5,300 bases of DNA from Oscillibacter sp. (lineage in GTDB: Bacteria; Bacillota; Clostridia; Oscillospirales; Oscillospiraceae): positions 1,061 to 6,360 of the forward strand of contig DPGF01000014.1 in the NCBI GenBank assembly GCA_003522105.1, in the 5' to 3' direction. Position 1 is the first letter of the stretch; each line of letters starts with the position of its first letter. Positions 1 through 5,300 of this stretch are shown piece after piece. Below the pieces are notes generated by a model, which saw nothing but the letters and a program-made list of their open reading frames with translations, ran no database searches and was not told the origin of the DNA. A program made the position numbers and the translations under genes.

Positions 1-309
1 AAGCTCGCGACCGAGCTTTCTAAGCGCTCCACGGGGCGCACCATCTATATCCTCGACGAGCCGACCACGGGTCTTCATACGGACGATGTGAAAAAGCTCC
101 TTGAGGTCTTGCAGCGCCTTGTCGACGCGGGCAACACCGTGCTCGTCATCGAGCACAACTTAGATGTCATCAAGTGCGCGGACTTCCTCCTCGACCTCGG
201 CCCCGAGGGGGGCAGCGGCGGCGGTACGCTCGTCATTTCCGGCACGCCCGAGGAGGTCGCCGCGTGCGAGCAGTCCTACACGGGGCAGTATCTTAAAAAA
301 ATGCTCTGA
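1..309 (+). CDS. uvrA: UvrA, excinuclease ABC subunit A (C-terminal end, 5' truncated by window)
   Basis: UvrA is the damage-sensing ATPase of nucleotide excision repair; it loads UvrB on damaged DNA in the cytoplasm. Only the last 102 residues are visible, read in frame from base 1. They cover the end of the second ABC ATPase domain: KLATELSKRSTGRT, which follows the ABC signature in this family; the Walker B segment IYILDEPTTGLH with D19 and E20 (numbered from the window edge); and the switch histidine H52 in VLVIEHNLDVI. The tail reads DLGPEGGSGGGTLVISGTP and SYTGQYLKKML, the typical UvrA ending, so the C-terminus looks intact. An internal ATG at 88 could open a shorter frame, but the homology runs straight through to base 1. 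The next gene starts 54 bases downstream with no clear terminator between, so read-through is plausible. Family identity is very secure. Confidence 0.97.
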   Translation, partial: KLATELSKRSTGRTIYILDEPTTGLHTDDVKKLLEVLQRLVDAGNTVLVIEHNLDVIKCADFLLDLGPEGGSGGGTLVISGTPEEVAACEQSYTGQYLKKML

Positions 310-331
310 TCCTTTGCACCCTTTGCCCGTC

Positions 332-350
332 CGCGCCGTAGAATGGCGCG
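332..350 (+). other. Short GC hairpin upstream of the small membrane-protein gene
   Basis: Six bases, CGCGCC (332-337), pair perfectly with GGCGCG (345-350) around a seven-base loop. No T-run follows, so this is not an intrinsic terminator. The 3' arm ends on the first G of the Shine-Dalgarno GAGGTGAT, so the hairpin could affect access to that site. In sequence this GC-rich a six-base stem can arise by chance; significance is uncertain. Confidence 0.3.
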
Positions 351-357
351 AGGTGAT
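350..357 (+). promoter_or_regulatory. Ribosome binding site that decides the start at 364
   Basis: GAGGTGAT lies six bases before the ATG at 364. The alternative in-frame ATG at 343 has no purine-rich Shine-Dalgarno upstream (the sequence there is CCGCGCCGTAGA). The site falls inside the frame that would be translated from 343, which argues that 343 is not the true start. Confidence 0.7.
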
Positions 358-363
358 CGAGAA

Positions 364-696
364 ATGCGGCTTTTGCAGGACGGCGTTGTGGCGGCGCTCG
401 CCGCCATAGGACTGACGACGCTCATCTTCCTTTTTCTCTCGGCCATCGTGCATCCGCGGCGGCGCGATACGCTGCCCGCCACGGCGGTCGTCGAGGCCTG
501 CGGGGACGGGCGGGCGCTTGAATACACGGTGCGCGCGCTTTTGCGCTCGCGCTACGAAGAGGGCGGCTTTTCGCGCGTTGTGATCGTGGACTGCGGCCTT
601 GCCGACGAGCCGCGCCGTGTGGCGGAGCTTTTGTGCCGCAGCGAATACGAGGTCTACCTCTGCAAAAAAGAGGACTTGACCGATTTTTTCACTTGA
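364..696 (+). CDS. Small membrane-anchored protein of unknown function, GT-A-like soluble part
   Basis: I do not recognise a named family. The 110-residue product has one strongly hydrophobic segment at about residues 7-29 (AALAAIGLTTLIFLFLSAIV), followed at once by basic HPRRRD, which predicts a single N-terminal anchor with the rest in the cytoplasm. The soluble part (about 40-110) alternates strand and helix: TAVVEA, then LEYTVRALLRSRYE, then RVVIVDCGLADEPRRVAELL. This pattern recalls the first half of family 2 glycosyltransferases (strand, helix, strand ending in VDDGSTD), but no DXD motif or acceptor-binding half follows, so catalysis is doubtful. Start 364 is chosen for its Shine-Dalgarno; 343 would add seven residues. 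The stop overlaps the recD2 ribosome binding site, implying cotranscription and possibly coupled translation. That it is a real gene is likely from codon pattern, RBS, membrane segment and tight packing; its function is unknown. Confidence 0.8.
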   Translation: MRLLQDGVVAALAAIGLTTLIFLFLSAIVHPRRRDTLPATAVVEACGDGRALEYTVRALLRSRYEEGGFSRVVIVDCGLADEPRRVAELLCRSEYEVYLCKKEDLTDFFT

Positions 697-701
697 GGAG
701 G
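695..701 (+). promoter_or_regulatory. recD2 ribosome binding site overlapping the upstream stop codon
   Basis: GAGGAGG begins inside the TGA stop (694-696) of the preceding gene and sits five bases before the recD2 ATG at 707. Ribosomes ending on the small gene would arrive on this site, so translation of the two genes is probably coupled. Confidence 0.75.
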
Positions 702-706
702 CAGAC

Positions 707-2917
707 ATGGGAGAAGAAACGACGATCATCGGCACGGTCATGTCCGTCGTTTTCCAGAATGAGGAAAACGGCTATGCCGTGCTGCGCCTTGTGACGGACG
801 ACGGCGAGCTTTTGACGCTCGTCGGCTGCGTCCCCTGCGCCGCGCCCGGCGAAAACCTGACGGCGACGGGCACGTTTTCTTCCCACCCGCAGTACGGCGA
901 GCAGTTTTCCGCGCTCGAGGTCGAGCGGTATCTTCCCTCGAACGAGACGGAGATCTTAAACTACCTTGCCTCGGGCGTGGTGCGCGGCGTCGGCCCCGCC
1001 ACGGCGGAAAAGCTCGTCGCGCGCTTTGGCGAAGAGACGCTGCGCGTGCTCGAATCCGAGCCGGAGAAGCTGACCGCCATCAAGGGCATGACGAGCAAGC
1101 GCGCGCAGGAAATTTTAAATGCCTTCAACGAGCAGATGGGGCTACGGCGCGTGATGGAGTTTCTTGCCCATTACGACCTGAGCGCCGCGCTCAGCGTGCC
1201 GCTCTACCGGCGCTTCGGCGCAAACGCGATGGCCGCGCTCGAGCGCAACCCCTATCTCCTCTCTGACAGCGCGTTCGGCGTGGACTTTTCCGTCTGCGAC
1301 GAGATCGCGCTCTCGATGGGCTTCGGCGGCGACGATGCGCTGCGCACCGAGGCAGGACTAACCTTCGAGCTTTCCCACAACCGCGAGGCGGGCGGGCACG
1401 TTTTTCTCCCGCGCGAAAAGCTCCTTGCCGCGACCGTCCAGCTTTTGGACTGCGATGTCGACGCGGCGGAAAAGAGCCTCGATGATCTCATCGAGCGCAA
1501 ACGCATCGTGCAGGAGCCGGTGGCGAACGTCACGGCCTGTTATCTTCGTGCGTCCTGGGAGGACGAAAGCTATGTCGTCACGCGCATTTCGGCGATGCTT
1601 GCGGACAAGCCCGACGCGCTGCGCGGCGTGGAGCGCGTCATCGCCGAGATCGAGCACGAGCAGGGCGTGCAGTACGCGCCGCTCCAGCGTCAGGCCGTTG
1701 AGCTTGCGGCGAAGGAAGAATTGCTGCTGCTCACCGGCGGCCCCGGCACGGGCAAGACGACGAGCGTGCGCGCCATCGTCGCGCTCTTTGAGCGCATGGG
1801 ACTTTCCGTCCTGCTTGCCGCGCCCACGGGCCGCGCCGCCAAGCGCATGGGCGAGCTGTGTTCGCGCGAGGCGCAGACCATTCACCGTATGCTCGGCATG
1901 ACATGGAACGACCAGACCGGCGAGGTCACCTTCACCAAGGGGGAAAAGGAACCCCTCGAGGCGGACGCGCTCATTGTGGACGAGACCTCGATGGTCGACC
2001 TGTCTCTCATGCGCGCGCTGCTTGCGGCGCTGCGCCCGGGCTGCCGCCTCGTTTTGGTCGGCGACCCCGACCAGCTGCCGAGCGTGGGCGCGGGCAACGT
2101 TTTTTCCGACCTCATTCGCAGCGGCCGCGTTGCGACCGTCGCCCTGCGCGATATTTTCCGCCAGGCTGGGCAGTCGATGATCGTGCGCAACGCGCACCTT
2201 GTCAACACCGGCATGCCGCCGCAACTCAAAAACGCTGCCGCGAACGACTTTTTCTTCCTTCCCCGGCGCGACAGCGTGCGGCTCGTCGAAACGGTGGTGG
2301 AGCTGTGCAAAACGCGGCTGCCCGACAAGATGGGCATTCCCGCGGAGGAATTGCAGGTCTTAACGCCCACCCGCCGCGGCGACGCGGGTACAAGGTCGCT
2401 GAACTTTGCCTTGCAGGCGGCGCTGAACCCGCCGAAACCCGGCAAAAAGGAGCGCCGCTTCGGCGAGCTCACCTTCCGCGAGGGCGACCGCGTCATGCAG
2501 ACGCGCAACGACTACGACGTTGTCTGGCAGAAGGCGGACGGCACCGCCGGCACGGGCATCTTCAACGGCGACGTGGGACACATCGCAAAGATCGACCCGA
2601 GCGGCGAGCTGCTGGAGATCGTCTTCGACGACCGCACCGCCGTCTACACCGCCGATATGCTCGCAGAGCTTGACATGGCCTACGCCATGACCGTACATAA
2701 AGCGCAGGGCAGCGAATACCGCGGCGTCATCTTCGTCGGCGCGCCATGCGCGCCGTCGCTGATGGTGCGCGGCGTCTTATATACCGCCATCACCCGCGCG
2801 CGCGAGCTGCTCGTCATCGTCGGCGACGATTCCGCTGTCAACAAAATGGCGGAGAACGACCGCCGCAGCCGCCGTTACAGCGGCCTGAAATGGAAGATGA
2901 AGAAAGGGGGAGAGTAA
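707..2917 (+). CDS. recD2: RecD2-type SF1B 5'-3' DNA helicase (RecD/TraA family)
   Basis: This 736-residue protein is an ATP-driven 5'-3' DNA helicase of the RecD2 group, which acts without RecB and RecC; in Firmicutes and Deinococcus it is linked to replication-fork and DNA-damage tolerance. The N-terminus (about 1-76) fits the OB-like domain, and 84-150 carries helix-hairpin-helix wording (VVRGVGPATAEKLVARFG, AIKGMTSKRAQEI). Helicase motifs follow in order: QRQA near 327-330, Walker A GGPGTGKT 344-351, Ia APTGRAAKR 372-380, Walker B VDETS with D425 and E426, III VGDPDQLPSVG 451-461, IV RDIFRQ 481-486, V TVHKAQGSEY 662-671 and VI YTAITRAR 692-699. Between Ia and II, residues about 397-419 fit the 1B pin used for strand separation. 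An SH3-like insert fits around 617-653 (FNGDVGHI onward). Length is normal for the family and no motif is broken. The ATG at 707 has a strong RBS. comF begins immediately after the stop. Confidence 0.96.
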   Translation: MGEETTIIGTVMSVVFQNEENGYAVLRLVTDDGELLTLVGCVPCAAPGENLTATGTFSSHPQYGEQFSALEVERYLPSNETEILNYLASGVVRGVGPATAEKLVARFGEETLRVLESEPEKLTAIKGMTSKRAQEILNAFNEQMGLRRVMEFLAHYDLSAALSVPLYRRFGANAMAALERNPYLLSDSAFGVDFSVCDEIALSMGFGGDDALRTEAGLTFELSHNREAGGHVFLPREKLLAATVQLLDCDVDAAEKSLDDLIERKRIVQEPVANVTACYLRASWEDESYVVTRISAMLADKPDALRGVERVIAEIEHEQGVQYAPLQRQAVELAAKEELLLLTGGPGTGKTTSVRAIVALFERMGLSVLLAAPTGRAAKRMGELCSREAQTIHRMLGMTWNDQTGEVTFTKGEKEPLEADALIVDETSMVDLSLMRALLAALRPGCRLVLVGDPDQLPSVGAGNVFSDLIRSGRVATVALRDIFRQAGQSMIVRNAHLVNTGMPPQLKNAAANDFFFLPRRDSVRLVETVVELCKTRLPDKMGIPAEELQVLTPTRRGDAGTRSLNFALQAALNPPKPGKKERRFGELTFREGDRVMQTRNDYDVVWQKADGTAGTGIFNGDVGHIAKIDPSGELLEIVFDDRTAVYTADMLAELDMAYAMTVHKAQGSEYRGVIFVGAPCAPSLMVRGVLYTAITRARELLVIVGDDSAVNKMAENDRRSRRYSGLKWKMKKGGE

Positions 2918-3562
2918 ATGCGACTTTTGGATTCGCTGGCCGCCCTGCTCTTCCCGCCGCACTGCGCCTTCTGTGCAAAAGTCGGCGTGCGCGGCGTGTG
3001 TTCCGATTGTGAAAAAACGCTTCCCTACTGCAAAACGCCATTTCACGAGCGCGCGGAGATCGGCGCGTGCCTCGCCCCGCTCCGGTACGAGGGCGCCGTA
3101 CGCGAGGCGCTGCTTGCCTACAAGTTCCATGAAAGCCAGAGCCGCTGCACGGGCTTTGGCGACATTCTCGCGCAGAGCGTGGCCGAGCATTTTGGCGGGC
3201 AGTTCGATTTGGTGACCTACGTCCCCGTGTCGAAAAAGCGCAGACGGGAGCGCGGCTACGACCAGTCGTACCTTCTTGCGCGCGAGACCTGCCGCCACTG
3301 GGACACCGCGCCCGCAGAGCTTTTGCAAAAGACGAGGGACAACCCCGCGCAGTCCTCGCTCTCCTCGCGCGAGGAGCGGCAGAAGAACGTCTCCGGCGTT
3401 TATGCCGCCGTGAACGAGGAGAAGATCAAGGGCGCGCGCATTCTGCTCATCGACGATATTCTCACCACGGGCGCTACGCTGCGCGAAGCCGCGCGCGTTT
3501 TACGCGCAGCAGGTGCGGAGAGCGTCATCTGCGCGACCCTGGCTTCCGCGGACGAAGACTGA
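2918..3562 (+). CDS. comF: ComF family protein (zinc-ribbon plus phosphoribosyltransferase-like domain)
   Basis: The 214-residue product has the ComF layout. A short N-terminal zinc-ribbon carries two CxxC pairs (C16/C19 in CAFC and C28/C31 in CSDC). A type I phosphoribosyltransferase fold follows, with YVPVSKKRRRERGYDQ at 101-116, the family-typical stretch around QSSLSSREERQKNVSG at 145-160, and the PRPP-binding loop LLIDDILTTGAT at 176-187 with acidic pair D179/D180. In naturally competent bacteria ComF is a cytoplasmic protein that works with the ComFA helicase and DprA to bring in transforming single-stranded DNA; homologues are also widespread in bacteria not known to be competent, so uptake activity here is inference. 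No comFA is visible; a different helicase gene, recD2, precedes it. The ATG directly abuts the recD2 stop, with AAGGGGGAG (2904-2912) inside the recD2 coding end as RBS, suggesting coupled translation. Confidence 0.93.
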   Translation: MRLLDSLAALLFPPHCAFCAKVGVRGVCSDCEKTLPYCKTPFHERAEIGACLAPLRYEGAVREALLAYKFHESQSRCTGFGDILAQSVAEHFGGQFDLVTYVPVSKKRRRERGYDQSYLLARETCRHWDTAPAELLQKTRDNPAQSSLSSREERQKNVSGVYAAVNEEKIKGARILLIDDILTTGATLREAARVLRAAGAESVICATLASADED

Positions 3563-3621
3563 CGTTTCGCGTCTGCGGACGCGAAAGTCTGCGGCACTGA
3601 GCTCCCTTTTTCCTTATTTTT
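3546..3621 (+). terminator. Probable transcription terminator after comF (atypical)
   Basis: A perfect nine-base stem, TTTCGCGTC (3565-3573) with GACGCGAAA (3578-3586), closes on the four-base loop TGCG. It is extended by AGAC/GTCT (3556-3559 with 3587-3590) across a five-base bulge, and by CCGC/GCGG (3546-3549 with 3591-3594) across an internal loop. The 5' side runs into the comF coding end. T-runs follow at 3607-3611 and 3617-3621, but 13 or more bases beyond the stem, farther than in a textbook intrinsic terminator. Its position between comF and an independent promoter supports a termination role; the spacing makes it uncertain. Confidence 0.5.
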
Positions 3622-3656
3622 CCCTGATACCGTGCAGAAAATCGTACACAATGCTA

Positions 3657-3685
3657 TTGCAAACTCTATTTCGAGCCGCTATAAT
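3657..3685 (+). promoter_or_regulatory. Sigma-A/sigma-70 type promoter for mreB
   Basis: The -35 box TTGCAA (3657-3662, four of six matches to TTGACA) and a perfect -10 box TATAAT (3680-3685) are separated by exactly 17 bases. The predicted start is near 3691-3693, giving an untranslated leader of about 58-60 bases before mreB. The surrounding DNA is distinctly AT-rich in an otherwise GC-rich window, which makes a chance match less likely. This makes mreB, and probably pepD behind it, independent of the recD2-comF unit. Confidence 0.8.
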
Positions 3686-3696
3686 GAAACCATTAT
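3681..3696. promoter_or_regulatory. Inverted repeat over the mreB -10 box and start site, candidate operator
   Basis: ATAATG (3681-3686) and CATTAT (3691-3696) are perfect reverse complements separated by AAAC. The left arm covers most of the -10 box and the right arm covers the predicted start site, where a bound repressor would block polymerase. The half-sites match those of the Fur consensus (GATAATG...CATTATC), but the spacer is four bases rather than five. Part of the left arm is fixed by being a -10 box, so chance is a real alternative. Confidence 0.35.
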
Positions 3697-3735
3697 GGGA
3701 AAGTATGAGCTTTGCTCGTTTAGTTTTCAGAAAAT

Positions 3736-3742
3736 AAGAGGT
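3736..3742 (+). promoter_or_regulatory. mreB ribosome binding site
   Basis: AAGAGGT lies eight bases before the ATG at 3751 and fixes that start. It overlaps the TAA (3735-3737) of a possible ten-codon leader frame. Confidence 0.75.
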
Positions 3743-3750
3743 AACAGGCT

Positions 3751-4779
3751 ATGTTTTCTTTCACCAAGGATATCGGCATGGATCTTGGCACCGCGTCGGT
3801 GCTGATCTACATTAAGGATAAAGGCATTGTGCTCAACGAACCCTCGGTCGTTGCGCTCGACAAGAATACCGGCAAACTCCTGAAGGTCGGCGCGGACGCG
3901 CAGGCCATGCTCGGCCGCACCCCCGGCAACATCATCGCCATTCGCCCCCTGCGCGAGGGCGTGATCTCCGATTACGAGGTCACTGAGCGCATGATCAAGG
4001 AGTTTTTGCACAAGGTCATCGGCTTCCAGCTCTTCAAGCCGCGCATCATCATCTGCGTTCCCTCCGGCATCACCGAGGTCGAGGAGCGCGCGGTCATCGA
4101 CGCGGGCATTCAGGCCGGCGCGCGCCGCGTCTACCTCATTGAAGAGCCTGTCGCCGCCGCCATCGGCGCGGGCATCGACATCACCCAGCCCGAGGGCCAC
4201 ATGATCATCGACATCGGCGGCGGTACGTCCGACATCGCGGTCATCTCCCTCTCCGGCGTCGTCGAGTCGTCCTCCATCAAGATCGCGGGCGACCAGTTCA
4301 ACGAGGCCGTCATCAAGTATATGCGCCGCAAGCACAACCTGCTCGTCGGCGAGCGCACGGCCGAGCAGATGAAGATGCAGATCGGCTGCGTTTTCCCGCC
4401 CGAGGAGGAAATGACCATGGAGGTCAAGGGCAGAAGCCTCATTACGGGGCTGCCGGAGCTGATCACCGTTTCCTCCGCCGAAATGCTCGAGGCCTTTGAA
4501 GAGCCCGTCGAGCGCATCATGGAGGAAGTCCACCTGGTGCTCGAAAAGACCCCGCCCGAACTGGTCGCCGATATTTCCAACAACGGCATCGTCATGACCG
4601 GCGGCGGCAGTCTGGTGCGCGGCTTTGACCAGCTCATCACGGCGCGCACCGGTATCCATGCAACGGTCGCGGAGAACGCCATCCAGTGCGTGGCAGTGGG
4701 CACGGGCAAGAGCCTTGAGAGCATTCAGGACATGCAGGACGGCACGATGAACTTAAGCCGCCGCAAGCAGATCAACTAA
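3751..4779 (+). CDS. mreB: MreB, rod-shape-determining actin-like ATPase
   Basis: MreB forms membrane-bound antiparallel filaments that direct lateral peptidoglycan synthesis in rod-shaped cells. The 342-residue length is normal. Actin-fold signatures appear in order: phosphate-1 loop IGMDLGTASV at 8-17 with D11; LIEEPVAAAIGAG at 129-141, whose glutamates align with the catalytic region of the family; phosphate-2 loop IIDIGGGTSDIAV at 152-164 with D154; and adenosine motif IVMTGGGSLVRG at 280-291. The hydrophobic GFQLFKP at 91-97 corresponds to the membrane-insertion loop described for MreB; together with MFSF at the N-terminus it would hold the protein to the inner membrane face. Many Firmicutes carry paralogues (MreB, Mbl, MreBH), and I cannot tell from this sequence alone which one this is. 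mreC and mreD do not follow; pepD begins 18 bases downstream. It has its own promoter and a good RBS. No truncation or frameshift is visible. Confidence 0.96.
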   Translation: MFSFTKDIGMDLGTASVLIYIKDKGIVLNEPSVVALDKNTGKLLKVGADAQAMLGRTPGNIIAIRPLREGVISDYEVTERMIKEFLHKVIGFQLFKPRIIICVPSGITEVEERAVIDAGIQAGARRVYLIEEPVAAAIGAGIDITQPEGHMIIDIGGGTSDIAVISLSGVVESSSIKIAGDQFNEAVIKYMRRKHNLLVGERTAEQMKMQIGCVFPPEEEMTMEVKGRSLITGLPELITVSSAEMLEAFEEPVERIMEEVHLVLEKTPPELVADISNNGIVMTGGGSLVRGFDQLITARTGIHATVAENAIQCVAVGTGKSLESIQDMQDGTMNLSRRKQIN

Positions 4780-4797
4780 TCACTATGGGAGGGTATC

Positions 4798-5300
4798 ATG
4801 GCTGCATTATCCGGTATCAAACCTGAAAAGGTATTCTACTATTTCGAACAGCTCTGCTCCGTTCCCCACGGCAGCGGAAACACGAAGAGAATCAGCGACC
4901 TGTGCGTCGGCTTTGCCAAGGAGCTTGGCCTCAAGTACCGCCAGGAAGCGTGCAACAACCTTATCATCTGGAAGGACGGCTCGAAGGGCTACGAGAACGC
5001 CGCGCCCGTCATTTTGCAGGGCCATATCGACATGGTCTGCGCCAAGACCGAGGACTGCACCAAGGACATGGCGCGCGACGGGCTCGATGTCCGCACCGAC
5101 GGCGAATGGGTCTGGGCGGACAAGACGTCGCTTGGCGGCGATAACGGCATCGCCGTTGCGATGATCCTCGCCATTTTGTCCGACGAAACGCTCGCCCACC
5201 CCCCCATCGAGGCGGTCTTTACCGTCGATGAGGAGGTCGGCATGAACGGCGCGTTCGCGCTCGACTGTTCCGACTTAAAGGGCAAAAAGCTTTTGAACCT
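4798..5300 (+). CDS. pepD: PepD, aminoacyl-histidine (Xaa-His) dipeptidase, 3' truncated by window
   Basis: This is the N-terminal 167 residues of an M20-family (M20C, PepD) metallodipeptidase, a cytoplasmic zinc enzyme that cleaves unblocked dipeptides, classically Xaa-His. Visible family landmarks are YYFEQLCSVPHGSGNTKRIS at 14-33; the metal-binding motif LQGHIDMV with H76 and D78; the bridging aspartate D115 in SLGGDNGIAVA; and TVDEEVGM at 142-149, with E145 as probable general base and E146 as metal ligand. The lid domain and the final histidine ligand lie beyond the window; full-length relatives are about 480 residues. The ATG at 4798 is supported by GGGAGGG (4787-4793), with the GGAGG core five bases from the start. 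It lies 18 bases after mreB on the same strand with no terminator between, so it is probably transcribed from the mreB promoter. A related M20 peptidase with other specificity (for example tripeptidase PepT) fits the opening residues less well. Confidence 0.94.
   Translation, partial: MAALSGIKPEKVFYYFEQLCSVPHGSGNTKRISDLCVGFAKELGLKYRQEACNNLIIWKDGSKGYENAAPVILQGHIDMVCAKTEDCTKDMARDGLDVRTDGEWVWADKTSLGGDNGIAVAMILAILSDETLAHPPIEAVFTVDEEVGMNGAFALDCSDLKGKKLLN

Noticed and set aside
311..326. Tandem CCTTTGC repeat with nine-base period after uvrA
   Set aside because: Only two short copies in a 54-base gap; no known site matches and chance is adequate.
160..741. 193-codon minus-strand frame spanning the uvrA end, the small gene and the recD2 start
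   Set aside because: It crosses three well-supported + strand features including their RBSs and has no recognisable content.
1358..2224. 288-codon open frame on the minus strand inside recD2
   Set aside because: It lies wholly over the RecD2 helicase motifs, is rich in A, R and H, and shows no family signature. It is a shadow of the coding strand.
1858..2673. 271-codon + strand frame overlapping recD2 in another frame
   Set aside because: Arginine, alanine and proline-rich translation without domains; a by-product of GC-rich codons in RecD2.
2737..2755. Inverted repeat CGGCGCG/CGCGCCG with a five-base loop inside recD2
   Set aside because: It encodes ordinary RecD2 sequence (GAPCAP before motif VI). 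Such GC palindromes are expected by chance at this composition, and no T-run follows.
3707..3717. Small hairpin GAGC-TTT-GCTC in the mreB leader
   Set aside because: Four base pairs with a three-base loop is too weak to call a terminator or riboswitch; no aptamer-like pairing surrounds it.
3695..3805. 36-codon frame from ATG 3695 overlapping the start of mreB out of frame
   Set aside because: The ATG lies about three bases after the predicted transcription start with no room for an RBS, and the translation has no recognisable features.
3727..4659. Long 310-codon open frame on the minus strand opposite mreB
   Set aside because: Its composition (runs of H, D, G, L, A) is what the complement of a high-GC gene with G/C third positions gives. 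It has no recognisable domain, and the + strand MreB reading is unambiguous.

Overview
The window is an ordinary chromosomal stretch from a GC-rich bacterium. Protein wording, Shine-Dalgarno-led tight gene packing and the gene set (standalone RecD2, ComF, MreB, PepD with clostridial-style sequence) suggest a Gram-positive Firmicute, most likely a high-GC member of the Clostridia/Oscillospiraceae. That placement is inference from protein style, not from a search. All supported genes lie on the + strand, and the longest non-coding gap is 188 bases (3563-3750).

Left block (1-3562), DNA repair and uptake: the last 102 codons of uvrA (nucleotide excision repair), a small membrane-anchored protein of unknown function (364-696), a complete RecD2-type SF1B helicase (707-2917) and a ComF-family phosphoribosyltransferase-like protein (2918-3562). 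Spacing is tight: the recD2 Shine-Dalgarno overlaps the preceding stop codon, and comF starts on the base after the recD2 stop. The small gene, recD2 and comF therefore look like one transcription unit, perhaps continued from uvrA. A bulged hairpin followed by a T-rich stretch probably ends it.

Middle (3563-3750), the only real regulatory gap: it is clearly more AT-rich than its surroundings. It holds the candidate terminator, a strong sigma-A-type promoter (TTGCAA, 17 bp, TATAAT) and an inverted repeat lying on the -10 box and start site that could be an operator. It also contains a possible ten-codon leader reading frame ending at the mreB ribosome binding site.

Right block (3751-5300), cell shape and peptide turnover: a complete mreB (actin-like cytoskeletal ATPase) not followed by mreC/mreD, then after 18 bases the first 167 codons of pepD, an M20-family Xaa-His dipeptidase cut by the window edge.

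I found no mobile element, CRISPR array, RNA gene or obvious novel multi-gene system. The most interesting points are modest: the small anchored protein resembling the front half of a GT-A glycosyltransferase fold, and the Fur-like inverted repeat on the mreB promoter.
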